Source: Synergistales bacterium
Lineage (GTDB): Bacteria > Synergistota > Synergistia > Synergistales > Aminithiophilaceae
Length of the DNA: 64,000 nucleotides
Direction: 5' to 3'
NCBI GenBank assembly: GCA_018433595.1
Contig: JAHDQY010000001.1
Coordinates: 1 to 64,000 of the forward strand
How positions within the stretch are numbered: position 1 is the stretch's first letter; the number at the start of each line of letters is the position of its first letter. The notes beneath the pieces were generated by a model, which saw only the letters and a list, made by a program, of their open reading frames with translations, made no database searches and was not told where the DNA came from. Of the stretch, positions 1-8,942 are shown in pieces. Made by a program: the position numbers and the translations under genes.

Positions 1-22
1 GACCCCGCCTCTCCGCTCACTG

Positions 23-877
23 TCAGAAAAGGCTTTCCAGCTCGCGGGCCGTCGTGTCGAGAGCGTCCGAGGCGGTACAGAGCTGTGAGATGAGCGTCTG
101 AAGCCGACTGGTATGGTCCTGCTGCTCCTCGCCCATTCTGGAGATCCTCTGAAGGGGCTCCGTGAGGGCCGGAAGGGCCTGTCCGAAGGAGGAGAGGACC
201 GCCCCGATGGTTCGGGCCGAATGGTCCGTGTCCTCGGCCAGACCTTTCACCTCGCCGGCGACGACGGCAAAACCTCGTCCCGCCTCGCCGGCCCTGGCGG
301 CCTCGATGGCGGCGTTGAGCCCGAGCATCTTCGTCTGTCTGGCGATCGCCTGGATGGAGTGGACGATCTCGTCCATCTTGGCGGCTTTTTCTGTCAGCTC
401 CGTCATCTGGGCCACCAGGGGGGTGAAGGTTTCCTGAACCTCCCGGTTCCCGTCGGCGAGGGAGCCGGACAGCTTTTTCAGGGGATCGACAAGTTCATCG
501 ATTCCCTGACGGAGATTGCCCAGCATCCTGACCTGGTCTTCGACGATCCGGCGGCGCTGTTCCTCCCGGGCGATGATTTCGTAGATGAAGCGGCAGTCCG
601 ATGCCGTCAAAAGGCCCACGTTGTCCGGTTTCCACTGACTGAGCTTTTGTGCGATCTCCGGAACGCCGGTGACCTCCAGCAGGAGATCCATGGGCCGTTC
701 CAGCAGGCGATCCATCTCCCGGGTCGTGAAAATGTCGTGTTCACGAGCCAGCTTGAGGGCGGGTGCGTCGTGATTCCGGTCCATGACGCCGGTAATTTCC
801 AGCTTGAGGTTGAGAAAGTGTTTCAGCAGCGCTTCAGCTCCCTTGCCTCCTCCGACGAAGGCGATCCTGAAGGTCAT
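23..877 (-). CDS. Rossmann-fold sensor fused to a chemoreceptor signalling tip (soluble MCP-like)
   Basis: Two parts are visible in 284 residues. Residues 1-100 look like a nucleotide-binding Rossmann domain, with a glycine-rich [11 protein letters not shown] turn at 8-18 and a VMDRN acidic strand end. From about 160 to the end there is a methyl-accepting chemotaxis signalling hairpin, including [23 protein letters not shown]. There is no membrane segment, HAMP or periplasmic domain, so the protein should be cytoplasmic. The usual role of such a tip is to control CheA/CheW; here the input would be NAD(H) or a similar ligand (inference). The coiled-coil arms are short for an MCP. AAGGAGG precedes the ATG. 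No che genes lie nearby. Confidence 0.8.
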   Translation of the reverse strand: MTFRIAFVGGGKGAEALLKHFLNLKLEITGVMDRNHDAPALKLAREHDIFTTREMDRLLERPMDLLLEVTGVPEIAQKLSQWKPDNVGLLTASDCRFIYEIIAREEQRRRIVEDQVRMLGNLRQGIDELVDPLKKLSGSLADGNREVQETFTPLVAQMTELTEKAAKMDEIVHSIQAIARQTKMLGLNAAIEAARAGEAGRGFAVVAGEVKGLAEDTDHSARTIGAVLSSFGQALPALTEPLQRISRMGEEQQDHTSRLQTLISQLCTASDALDTTARELESLF

Positions 878-1216
878 GGCGGCCCCTCCTTATATCGATG
901 ATGGTTTTTCGGCCTCGGGTCCACCGACCGTGGCGGGAGGCAAGGACAGTGTACGATTAAACCGATGGGCCGCCAAGGCCCTCTGTATTTTGTCAACATT
1001 TTATTATGCAACTCTGTTGCGCGATGTGGTCGACTTGCTATAATGCGCAGGGGCATTCCTTATTCGGATCATCCGATGAAGTCGTGTCGTTGAAGAAAGA
1101 TAGACAGTGTATTGACAAAAAGAATAAACAGTATTAGTTATACAAATATCTCCTTGCTCTAGGGTCAGCAGTATAAGAGGTCGGTTCTATCGCCGAAAAG
1201 GAGGAACCTTCAAACC
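878..1216. other. divergent intergenic region before hydE
   Basis: This 339-base gap separates the leftward sensor gene from hydE. Its middle is AT-rich. It holds a TTGACA on each strand (near 990-1000 leftward and 1112-1117 rightward), so it probably carries divergent promoters. No coding sequence with a ribosome site was found. Confidence 0.5.
1112..1143 (+). promoter_or_regulatory. candidate sigma70 promoter for hydE
   Basis: A perfect -35 box TTGACA lies at 1112-1117. The -10 is less clear: TAGTTA at 1135-1140 has the ideal 17-base spacing, and TTATAC at 1138-1143 fits the consensus better but sits 20 bases away. Confidence 0.4.
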
Positions 1217-2257
1217 GTGACGGCAGCAAAAACGGAGATCGCCCGCCTTTTGGCCCGTCCGCTGGAGCACCTTGTGACCGCGGCCGATGCCCTTCGCGCC
1301 GCCCGACATGGGGACGGCGTCTGGATCCGGGGCCTCCTGGAGTTCACCAATCGTTGCCGCTGCAACTGTCTCTACTGCGGTCTTCGTAGCGGAAACGACA
1401 GGATCGCCCGCTACAGCCTGACCGAGGAGGAGATCCTCCGCACCGTTAAGGCGGCCTTTCTTCGGGGAGTGAGGACCTTCGTCCTCCAGGGAGGAGAAGA
1501 TCCGGACTGGACGACGGAACGGCTCTGCCGTCTCGTCGAGGGCATCAAGGGGACGGTTTCCGCCGAGGCTGCCGTTACCCTCAGTTGCGGCATCCGAAGC
1601 AGAAGGGAGTACCGCAGCCTTGCTGAAAGCGGTGCCGATCGCTACCTGCTCCGTTTCGAAACGGCCGATCCGGTCCTTCACGAACGCCTTCGGGAAGGCA
1701 TCCCTCTGGCTCGTCGTCTCGAGGCCCTCTCCGACCTGCGGGAGACGGGTTACGAGGTCGGTTCGGGGTTCATGGTCGGCCTGCCGGGGGAGACGGAGGA
1801 TCTCCGTGCCGCCAATCTCAAGCTCTGCGCCGATCTCGATCTCGACATGGTCGGCATCGGCCCCTTCATCGCCAACCCCGACACGCCGCTGGGCGACCTT
1901 TCTTCGGGGACGTTGGAGGAGACGGTGCGGATGACGGCGGCGTGTCGGATTCTTCTGCCCGACGCCAACATTCCCGCCACCACGGCGGCAGGTTCCCTGG
2001 CCGCAGGTGGCCGAGAGGCGATGCTCGCCGCCGGGGCCAACGTCCTCATGCCGAACGTGACGCCCTTGGCCTATCGGAAGCGTTATCTGCTCTATCCCGG
2101 CAAGGATACGATCAGGCGGGACGGCATTCAGGAGCTGGAGACCATCGCCGGCCGGCTTCAGGAGATGGGAAGGCGGATCGATCTGGGCCGAGGGGATTCG
2201 CCGGCTTTCCGAAGGCGCCTGATAACTCAAAATGAATTTAGAGATGGACAAAACTAA
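1217..2257 (+). CDS. hydE: [FeFe] hydrogenase H-cluster radical SAM maturase HydE
   Basis: HydE is a radical SAM enzyme that helps build the diiron subcluster of [FeFe] hydrogenase. The radical SAM CxxxCxxC motif is formed by C47, C51 and C54 (TNRCRCNCLYCG). The glycine-rich SAM region and the VGLPGETEDL segment typical of the family follow. At 346 residues the length is normal. The start is GTG at 1217, with AAGGAGG about ten bases upstream. It is the first gene of the hydrogenase block; hydG lies on the far side of the structural genes, and hydF is not in this window. Confidence 0.93.
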   Translation: MTAAKTEIARLLARPLEHLVTAADALRAARHGDGVWIRGLLEFTNRCRCNCLYCGLRSGNDRIARYSLTEEEILRTVKAAFLRGVRTFVLQGGEDPDWTTERLCRLVEGIKGTVSAEAAVTLSCGIRSRREYRSLAESGADRYLLRFETADPVLHERLREGIPLARRLEALSDLRETGYEVGSGFMVGLPGETEDLRAANLKLCADLDLDMVGIGPFIANPDTPLGDLSSGTLEETVRMTAACRILLPDANIPATTAAGSLAAGGREAMLAAGANVLMPNVTPLAYRKRYLLYPGKDTIRRDGIQELETIAGRLQEMGRRIDLGRGDSPAFRRRLITQNEFRDGQN

Positions 2258-2475
2258 CCAAAAGGGTACTTTCTGGCAGGCTCCTTTACGTCGGTGGCCG
2301 TTCCTGTTACACCTGTGATGCATGAGATGGGAGAGACTTCCGATTCGTCGTTGAGGGGGCTTGAACCGCGCGGGAGCGACGGGTCGGCCCCCGTGAGCTA
2401 AAAAGGCGCGACCTCAACTTGTGAACGTGAACCCTAACATAAACGTTATTTCAGAGGGGATAAGGAGGAAAGGGA

Positions 2476-2958
2476 ATGAGCACTTGCTGCAAGACGGACC
2501 GCCGCTACGAGGAGCTGACGGCCTTCATTGAAGGCCTGCCCGACAAGAAGGGCGAGCTCATCACCGTTCTCCACAAGGCTCAGGGAGTCTTCGGTTACCT
2601 GCCCCGGGAGGTTCAGGAGTTTGTGGCCGATAAGATGGAGCTCCCTCTCGCCAAGGTCTACGGCGTCGTCAATTTCTACTCGTTCTTTCACATGGAACCG
2701 AAGGGCCGGTTCCCCATCTCGGTCTGCATGGGGACAGCCTGCTACGTCCGCGGCGCTGAAGATGTCGTCGACGAGCTGGAAAAACAGCTCAAAATCAAGG
2801 TGGGAGGCGTCACCGACGACGGCAAGTTCTCCCTCGACACGCTCCGCTGCGTGGGAGCCTGTGGCCTTGCCCCCGTCGTCATCGTAAACGGGAGAGTCTA
2901 CGGTCACGTCACGCCGTCGCAGATCTCGTCCATTCTGGCCGAGCACGCCGACGCCTAG
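2476..2958 (+). CDS. hndA: NuoE-like [2Fe-2S] subunit of NAD(P)-linked [FeFe] hydrogenase (HndA)
   Basis: This 160-residue thioredoxin-fold protein carries four ligand cysteines for one [2Fe-2S] cluster: C84 and C89 (CMGTAC) and C125 and C129 (CVGAC). This is the NuoE/HndA pattern, equivalent to HydC of electron-bifurcating hydrogenases. It docks on the flavoprotein subunit and helps pass electrons between NAD(P)H and the hydrogenase. A strong AAGGAGG lies before the ATG. It opens the hndABCD gene order, and a paralogue starts at 12017. Confidence 0.92.
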   Translation: MSTCCKTDRRYEELTAFIEGLPDKKGELITVLHKAQGVFGYLPREVQEFVADKMELPLAKVYGVVNFYSFFHMEPKGRFPISVCMGTACYVRGAEDVVDELEKQLKIKVGGVTDDGKFSLDTLRCVGACGLAPVVIVNGRVYGHVTPSQISSILAEHADA

Positions 2959-2977
2959 ATTTTGGGGAGGGATCGTC

Positions 2978-3376
2978 ATGGCAAAGATCGGTTCTCTTGA
3001 AGAGCTGCGCAAGTTGAAGGACCAGGTTCGGAACGCTACGGAGCTTCGCGAAAAGGGCCACGATATCGAGAAGCTCATTCAGGTCAAGGTCAGCATGGCC
3101 ACCTGCGGCATCGCTTCAGGCGCCCGGGAGACCCTCGCCGATTTCATGCGGCTGACTCGGGAGAAGGGCATCGAGAACGTCGTCTTCACTCAGACGGGGT
3201 GCATGGGCTACTGTCACAGCGAGCCCACCGTCGAGGTGACCAAGCCCGGCGAGGAGCCCGTCGTTTTCGGCAACGTCAAGGGTGAGAGAGTGCGCGAGAT
3301 CGTCGAGAAGTACATCCTCAAAGGCGAGCTTGTGGCGGACATCATCCCCTCCGCCTACAGGACCATCAACGAATAA
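2978..3376 (+). CDS. hndB: HndB-type (2Fe-2S) ferredoxin-like subunit
   Basis: This 132-residue protein of the thioredoxin-like ferredoxin type has cysteines at 43 (ATCGIASGA), 75 and 79 (TGCMGYCHSEP). It matches the small HndB subunit found between the NuoE-like and NuoF-like subunits of NADP-reducing hydrogenases. It probably adds an electron-transfer step in the complex. It lies 19 bases after hndA and has a paralogue at 12627 with the same N-terminal pattern. Confidence 0.88.
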   Translation: MAKIGSLEELRKLKDQVRNATELREKGHDIEKLIQVKVSMATCGIASGARETLADFMRLTREKGIENVVFTQTGCMGYCHSEPTVEVTKPGEEPVVFGNVKGERVREIVEKYILKGELVADIIPSAYRTINE

Positions 3377-3409
3377 GGCCGCTGCAGAGAAAGGAGAGTG
3401 TCTTCCTCA

Positions 3410-5203
3410 ATGGCTGACGTCAAGATGCACATTCTTGTCTGCGGCGGAACGGGCTGCATGTCCTCTCAAAGCGACAAGATCGTCGACAGCTTTCACCGCT
3501 GTCTCAAGGAACAGGGGCTGGAAGAAGAGGTCAAGGTCCTGACGACGGGCTGTTTCGGCTTCTGCGAGCAGGGCCCCATCGTCAAAGTCGCTCCCGACAA
3601 CACCTTCTACGTCAAGGTGACTCCCGAAGACGCCGAAGAGATCGTCGCCGAGCACGTCATCAAGGGGCGCAAGGTGGAACGGCTCCTTTTCGTCGATCCC
3701 GAGACGGCCGAGCATGTGGCCGACTCGAAGCACATGGAGTTCTACAAGAAGCAGATGCGCGTGGCCCTGCGGAACTGCGGCTTCATCGACCCCGAAAATC
3801 TCGGTGAGTACGTCGCCCGCGACGGCTACCTGGCCCTGGCGCAGGTCCTGGAATCGATGACGCCTCAGGAGGTCGTCGACACGGTCAAGAAGTCGGGTCT
3901 CCGCGGCCGGGGAGGCGGCGGCTTCCCCACCGGGCTCAAGTGGGAGTTCGCCTCCAAGTATCAGGATGATCAGAAGTATGTCATCTGCAATGCCGACGAA
4001 GGCGACCCGGGCGCCTTCATGGACCGCTCCATTCTGGAGGGGGACCCCCACTCCGTCGTCGAGGCCATGGCCATCTGCGGCTATGCCATCGGTGCGAGCA
4101 AGGGCATGGTCTACATCCGGGCCGAATACCCCCTGGCCGTCAGCCGCCTGCGGAAAGCCATCGAGGATGCCCGCGAAGCCGGTCTTCTGGGCGACAACAT
4201 CCTGGGCAGCGGCTTTTCCTTCGACATCGAGCTTCGCTACGGTGCCGGGGCCTTTGTCTGCGGCGAGGAGACGGCGCTCATCCGCTCTCTGGAGGGCGAG
4301 CGCGGCGAGCCGACGAGCAAGCCGCCCTTCCCGGCCGAGAAGGGCTTCTGGGGCAAGCCGTCCAACGTGAACAACGTCGAGACCTTCGCCAATATCCCCG
4401 TCATCTTCCTCAAGGGGGCCGACTGGTTCGCCTCCATCGGCACCGAGAAGAGCAAGGGGACCAAGGTCTTCGCCCTGGCCGGAAAGGTCAACAACGTCGG
4501 CCTCGTCGAGGTCCCCATGGGAACGACCCTGCGGGAGGTCGTCTTCGACATCGGAGGCGGTATCCGGGGCGGCAAGAAGTTCAAGGCCGTCCAGACCGGC
4601 GGTCCCTCCGGCGGCTGCCTCACCGAGAAGCATCTCGACACGCCCATCGATTTCGACAACCTCATCGCCGCCGGTTCCATGATGGGCTCGGGCGGGATGA
4701 TCGTTCTGGACGAGGACAACTGCATGCCTTCGGTGGCCAAGTTCTACCTGGGATTCACCGTGGAGGAATCCTGCGGCAAGTGCACCCCCTGCCGCGTCGG
4801 CAACAAGCGCATGTACGAGCTGCTTGACAAGATCACCAGCGGCCGGGGCACCGAGGCCGACCTGAAGCTCCTCAGGGATCTGGCCGCCACCATCAAGGAC
4901 ACCTCCCTCTGCGGCCTGGGCCAGACGGCTCCCAACCCGGTCCTCTCGACGCTGGACAACTTCCGGGACGAGTACGAGGCCCACGTGAAGGAGAGGCGCT
5001 GTCCCTCAGGCTCCTGCAAGAAGCTCATCTCCTTCGAGATCCTCGCCGACAAGTGCAAGGGCTGCACCCTCTGCGCCCGTGTCTGCCCCGCCGGAGCCAT
5101 CAGCGGCAAGGTCCGTGAGCCCCACGTCATCGATCCGGAGAAGTGCGTCAAATGCGGCGCCTGCAAGGATGCCTGCAAGTTCGGCGCCATTATCAAGAAG
5201 TGA
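3410..5203 (+). CDS. hndC: NuoF-like flavoprotein, NAD(P)H/FMN subunit of the hydrogenase (HndC)
   Basis: The domains in order are an N-terminal thioredoxin-like [2Fe-2S] segment (LVCGGTGCMSS), an FMN/NAD-binding NuoF core (GLRGRGGGGFPTG, then GAGAFVCGEETAL), the ESCGKCTPCR [4Fe-4S] site, and a C-terminal pair of [4Fe-4S] ferredoxin motifs (CKGCTLCARVCP and CVKCGACKDACK). This architecture is that of HydB of the bifurcating hydrogenases. The chosen start is ATG 3410, because AAGGAGAG lies about 12 bases upstream; an in-frame GTG at 3398 sits on top of that ribosome site. The product is 597 residues. Confidence 0.93.
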   Translation: MADVKMHILVCGGTGCMSSQSDKIVDSFHRCLKEQGLEEEVKVLTTGCFGFCEQGPIVKVAPDNTFYVKVTPEDAEEIVAEHVIKGRKVERLLFVDPETAEHVADSKHMEFYKKQMRVALRNCGFIDPENLGEYVARDGYLALAQVLESMTPQEVVDTVKKSGLRGRGGGGFPTGLKWEFASKYQDDQKYVICNADEGDPGAFMDRSILEGDPHSVVEAMAICGYAIGASKGMVYIRAEYPLAVSRLRKAIEDAREAGLLGDNILGSGFSFDIELRYGAGAFVCGEETALIRSLEGERGEPTSKPPFPAEKGFWGKPSNVNNVETFANIPVIFLKGADWFASIGTEKSKGTKVFALAGKVNNVGLVEVPMGTTLREVVFDIGGGIRGGKKFKAVQTGGPSGGCLTEKHLDTPIDFDNLIAAGSMMGSGGMIVLDEDNCMPSVAKFYLGFTVEESCGKCTPCRVGNKRMYELLDKITSGRGTEADLKLLRDLAATIKDTSLCGLGQTAPNPVLSTLDNFRDEYEAHVKERRCPSGSCKKLISFEILADKCKGCTLCARVCPAGAISGKVREPHVIDPEKCVKCGACKDACKFGAIIKK

Positions 5204-5222
5204 TTCGGGGAGGGCAGGCGAA

Positions 5223-6995
5223 ATGCAGCAGATGATCAATCTCAATATCGACGGCAAATACGTGAAGGTGCCCAAGGGCAGCACGATCCTTGAGGCTGCC
5301 CGTAAGCTGGGCATCGATATTCCCACTCTCTGTCACCTCAACCTGGAGGGGACGCCCATGGTGAACCAGGCCGCCTCGTGCCGCATCTGCGTCGTCGAGG
5401 TCAAGGGGCGCCGCAACCTGGCCCCGGCCTGCGCCACCCCCGTCGCCGAGGGGATGGAGGTCCACACCCACACGATCCGGGTGCTTCACGCCAGGCGGAT
5501 GGTCCTGGAGCTGCTCCTTTCGGATCACCCGAAGGACTGTCTCTCCTGCGCCAAGTCCGGAAACTGCGAGCTCCAGGATCTGGCCGAGCGCTTCTGCTTC
5601 CGCGAGAACCGCTTCGAAGGTCCCGATTTCAGCCAGAGCCATTACGTCAAGGACGTCTCTCCGGCACTGATCCGCGACATGGACAAGTGCATCATGTGCC
5701 GTCGCTGCGAGACCATGTGCAATACCGTCCAGACCGTCGGCGCTCTCTCGGGCATCAAACGCGGCTTCGACGCCGTCGTCGCCCCGGCCTTCGAGATGCC
5801 TCTGGAGGAGTCGGTCTGCACCTTCTGCGGCCAGTGCGCCGCCGTCTGCCCCACGGGGGCGCTGGTGGAGCGGGACTACTCCTGGGACGTCATCGAGGCG
5901 CTGGCCGATCCCGATAAGGTCGTCGTCGTCCAGACCGCCCCGGCCGTCCGGGCCGCCCTGGGCGAGGAGTTCGGCTTCGAGCCGGGCACCCTCGTGACGG
6001 GCAGGATGGCCGCCGCACTGCGGGCCCTGGGATTCGACTACGTCTTCGACACGGATTTCGCCGCCGACCTGACCATCATGGAGGAGGGCAGCGAGTTCCT
6101 CGACAGACTGACCCGCCACCTCCAGGGCGACGAGTCGGTGCGGCTGCCCATTCTCACCTCCTGCTGTCCGGCCTGGGTCAAGTTCTTCGAACACCAGTAT
6201 CCCGACATGCTCGATGTCCCTTCGACGGCCAAGTCGCCCCAACAGATGTTCGGCGCCATCGCCAAAAGCTACTTCGCCGAGCAGCTCGGCGTCCCTCGCG
6301 AGAAGCTCGTCGTCGTCTCCGTCATGCCCTGTCTGGCCAAGAAGTATGAGGCCGGCCGGGAGGAGTTCTCCGTCGACGGCAACCGCGACGTCGACATCTC
6401 CATCACCACCCGTGAACTGGGCCACCTGATCAAGCGGGCCAACATCGACTTCGCCAACCTCGCCGACGAGGATTTCGACCGCCCCCTGGGCGAGTCGACG
6501 GGAGCCGCCGTCATTTTCGGAGCGACTGGGGGCGTCATCGAGGCGGCCGTCCGCTCCGCCGCCGAATGGGCCACGGGCAAGCCGCTTGAATCGGTCGACT
6601 TCACGGCCCTCCGCGGCCTCGAAGGCTGCCGCTCCGCCAAGGTGCCCGTGGGGGATCTGACGCTCCATATCGGCATCGCCCACGGTCTGGGCAACGCCCG
6701 CAAGCTTCTCGACTCGATCCGCAAGGGCGAGGTGGAGCCCTTCCACGCCATCGAGATCATGGCCTGCCCCGGCGGCTGCATCGGCGGCGGCGGCCAGCCC
6801 TACCACCACGGCGACATGGGGATCATCAAAAAGCGTGCCGAAGCCATCTACCGCGAAGACGCCGACAAGCCGATCCGCAAGTCCCATGAGAACCCCTACA
6901 TCAAGAAGCTCTACGAGGAGTACCTCGGCAAGCCCTTGGGAGAAAAGTCGCACCACCTGCTTCACACCCACTACTTCAAGCGCCACAAGATCTGA
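5223..6995 (+). CDS. hndD: [FeFe] hydrogenase catalytic subunit (HndD/HydA)
   Basis: This is the catalytic H2-forming or H2-oxidising subunit, 590 residues. An N-terminal [2Fe-2S] domain uses C37, C53, C56 and C70. A His-ligated [4Fe-4S] site follows (H102, C106, C109, C115), then two [4Fe-4S] motifs (CIMCRRCETMC and CTFCGQCAAVC). The three H-cluster signatures are intact: TSCCPAW near 312, MPCLAKK near 368 and MACPGGCIGGGGQP near 513. A small-subunit tail ends HHLLHTHYFK. The start is ATG 5223 after GGGGAGGG; an alternative ATG lies nine bases on. A group A, NAD(P)-linked enzyme is expected with the three preceding genes. Confidence 0.96.
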   Translation: MQQMINLNIDGKYVKVPKGSTILEAARKLGIDIPTLCHLNLEGTPMVNQAASCRICVVEVKGRRNLAPACATPVAEGMEVHTHTIRVLHARRMVLELLLSDHPKDCLSCAKSGNCELQDLAERFCFRENRFEGPDFSQSHYVKDVSPALIRDMDKCIMCRRCETMCNTVQTVGALSGIKRGFDAVVAPAFEMPLEESVCTFCGQCAAVCPTGALVERDYSWDVIEALADPDKVVVVQTAPAVRAALGEEFGFEPGTLVTGRMAAALRALGFDYVFDTDFAADLTIMEEGSEFLDRLTRHLQGDESVRLPILTSCCPAWVKFFEHQYPDMLDVPSTAKSPQQMFGAIAKSYFAEQLGVPREKLVVVSVMPCLAKKYEAGREEFSVDGNRDVDISITTRELGHLIKRANIDFANLADEDFDRPLGESTGAAVIFGATGGVIEAAVRSAAEWATGKPLESVDFTALRGLEGCRSAKVPVGDLTLHIGIAHGLGNARKLLDSIRKGEVEPFHAIEIMACPGGCIGGGGQPYHHGDMGIIKKRAEAIYREDADKPIRKSHENPYIKKLYEEYLGKPLGEKSHHLLHTHYFKRHKI

Positions 6996-7020
6996 TCCGA
7001 CCGGGGTCGACTTCGCCCGA

Positions 7021-7048
7021 GTCCGGCCCCCCTCAAGGGGGGCCGGAC
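7021..7048 (+). terminator. perfect hairpin between hndD and hydG
   Basis: Twelve bases GTCCGGCCCCCC are followed by the loop TCAA and the exact reverse complement. There is only a TT after the stem, so a classical U-tract is absent. It could partly terminate, or stabilise the hndABCD message upstream of hydG. Confidence 0.55.
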
Positions 7049-7083
7049 TTCCAGGGCGACGGGATAGGAAAAGAGGCATGCTC

Positions 7084-8577
7084 ATGGCAGTTGCAACGGA
7101 TGTCCGAAGCTGGATCGCCAACCGCATCAGGCAGGACGAGATCACCCGCTACATGGACGGTGACCGCTGCTTTATCGACGACGGCGCCATCGAAGGGGCC
7201 CTGGAACGGGGCAGGAACCCCGATGCGGGACGGGTTCGGGAGATCCTGGCCAAATCCCTGGCCATCGAGACGCTGACGCTCGACGAGGCTTCCTGCCTCC
7301 TCCACGTCGAAGATCCCGATCTTCAGGAAGAGATGAAGGCGGCCGCCGGTGAAGTCAAGCGTCGCGTCTACGACAACCGCATCGTCACCTTCGCCCCTCT
7401 CTACATGGCCAACCTTTGCGTCAACAACTGCGTCTACTGCGGTTTTCGCCACGAAAACAGCGCGGAGCGGAGAAGGGTCCTCACCATGGAGGAGATCGCC
7501 GAGGAGACCCGGATCCTCGCCGGGACGATCGGCCACAAGCGCCTCATCGTCGTCTACGGAGAGCATCCCGCCAGCGATTACGACTACATCGCCGACTCGA
7601 TCCGGACCATCTATGGCGTCAAAGTCCCCACGAAAAGGGGATACGGCGCCATCCGTCGCGTCAACGTCAACGCCGCCCCCATGGAGATCGCCCACCTCAA
7701 GGTTCTTCACGACGTCGGCATCGGCACCTTCCAGGTCTTTCAGGAGACCTACCACCGCTCCACCTACGAACGGCTCCATCCGGCGGGGACCATCAAGGGC
7801 GACTACCTCTGGCGCCTCTATTCCATGCACCGTGCCCTTGAGGCGGGCGTGGACGATGTGGGCATCGGCGCCCTCTTCGGCCTCCACGACTGGCGCTACG
7901 AGGTCCTGGGGCTCCTCCGGCACGCCTGGGAGCTGGAGGAGAAGTTCGGCATCGGCCCCCACACCATCTCCTTCCCCCGCATTGAGCCCGCCGCCAACAC
8001 GCCCTATGCCGACAGCCCCGAAGCCGTCGTCGACGACGACTCCTTCGCCCGTCTCGTCACGGTCCTGCGCCTGGCCGTTCCCTACACGGGCATGATCCTC
8101 ACGGCCCGGGAGCGGGGCGACCTGCGCCATAAGATCCTCCCTCTGGGCTGCACCCAGGTCGATGCCTCCTCCCGCATCGGCATCGGCGCCTACGCCGACG
8201 TCGAAGAAAAGCAGGAGGGAGAGCGTCAGCAGTTCATCCTGGGTGACACGCGGAGTCTCGACGAAGTGGTCCGCCAGCTGGCCGAGGACGGCTACATCAC
8301 TTCCTTCTGCACGGCGGGCTACCGGTGCGGCCGGACGGGCAGGAAGATCATGGACCTCCTCCGCAGCGGCCGGGAGGGACACTTCTGCAAGCTCAACGCC
8401 GTACTTACCTTCCGGGAGTGGCTTGACGACTTTGCCGGCGAGGCGACGCGGGCTGCCGGAGAAAAGATCATCGTCAGGGAGCTCGATGAGATCTCCCGGC
8501 GTTTCCCCGAGGTCTATCCCAGCCTTTTGGATGCCTATGAGAAGGTGGCTCAGGGTGCCCGGGACATCTATTTCTGA
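7084..8577 (+). CDS. hydG: [FeFe] hydrogenase H-cluster radical SAM maturase HydG
   Basis: HydG cleaves tyrosine to make the CO and CN ligands of the H-cluster. The radical SAM motif is C112, C116 and C119 (LCVNNCVYCGF). The C-terminal cysteine site typical of HydG for its second cluster is present (FCTAGYRCGRTG, later FCKLNA). The product is 497 residues from ATG 7084, which has AAGAGG seven bases upstream; an ATG at 7078 is in frame but too close to it. It follows the hydrogenase genes after a hairpin and overlaps the next small gene. Confidence 0.95.
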   Translation: MAVATDVRSWIANRIRQDEITRYMDGDRCFIDDGAIEGALERGRNPDAGRVREILAKSLAIETLTLDEASCLLHVEDPDLQEEMKAAAGEVKRRVYDNRIVTFAPLYMANLCVNNCVYCGFRHENSAERRRVLTMEEIAEETRILAGTIGHKRLIVVYGEHPASDYDYIADSIRTIYGVKVPTKRGYGAIRRVNVNAAPMEIAHLKVLHDVGIGTFQVFQETYHRSTYERLHPAGTIKGDYLWRLYSMHRALEAGVDDVGIGALFGLHDWRYEVLGLLRHAWELEEKFGIGPHTISFPRIEPAANTPYADSPEAVVDDDSFARLVTVLRLAVPYTGMILTARERGDLRHKILPLGCTQVDASSRIGIGAYADVEEKQEGERQQFILGDTRSLDEVVRQLAEDGYITSFCTAGYRCGRTGRKIMDLLRSGREGHFCKLNAVLTFREWLDDFAGEATRAAGEKIIVRELDEISRRFPEVYPSLLDAYEKVAQGARDIYF

Positions 8578-8839
8578 AAAGGCCCGGGAGACATTCTCCC
8601 TCCTGGCTGAAAACCTTCTGCGCGACCGCGGGGTGGGCATGGAGCTGACGGCCGTCGTCGGACGGCGCTGGTCCGCCGTCGCCGGTCCTCAGGGAGACCT
8701 CCCCCTTGCTTCAGCCGAAAGGCTCCCCCTGGCCGATGGCTGGGGGCTCGTCCTTTACGGGGTTTCCCGCCTTAAGAAGACGGAGCGGGAGGCGCTCCTG
8801 AAGAAGGTCGAAGGAATTCTCTCCGTCGGCCCCGCCTGA
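8555..8839 (+). CDS. small unknown protein overlapping hydG
   Basis: This 94-residue reading frame starts at GTG 8555, inside the end of hydG, with GAGAAGG about eight bases upstream, which suggests translational coupling. The sequence is mixed alpha/beta-like (an amphipathic N-terminal helix with KARETFSLLAENLL, a central MELTAVVGRRWSAVAG strand pair, and a KKTEREALLKKVE helix). It has no cysteines or known motif. ATG 8639 is an alternative start. I do not recognise the family. Its position suggests a part in hydrogenase maturation or control, which is inference. Confidence 0.55.
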   Translation: MPGTSISEKARETFSLLAENLLRDRGVGMELTAVVGRRWSAVAGPQGDLPLASAERLPLADGWGLVLYGVSRLKKTEREALLKKVEGILSVGPA

Positions 8840-8856
8840 TTTTGAAAAGGTTTCGA

Positions 8857-8885
8857 GTGACAAGCGCCGCAGCCGAGGGTAAAAT
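8857..8885 (+). promoter_or_regulatory. sigma70 promoter for the ABC importer operon
   Basis: GTGACA (8857-8862) and TAAAAT (8880-8885) are separated by exactly 17 bases. Each box differs from consensus at one position. The importer genes begin 58 bases downstream. Confidence 0.6.
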
Positions 8886-8942
8886 AGTATGAGACTTCAA
8901 ACACACGTGCCGTCCTGAAGGCAGCGCCGTAGTGAAGGAGCG

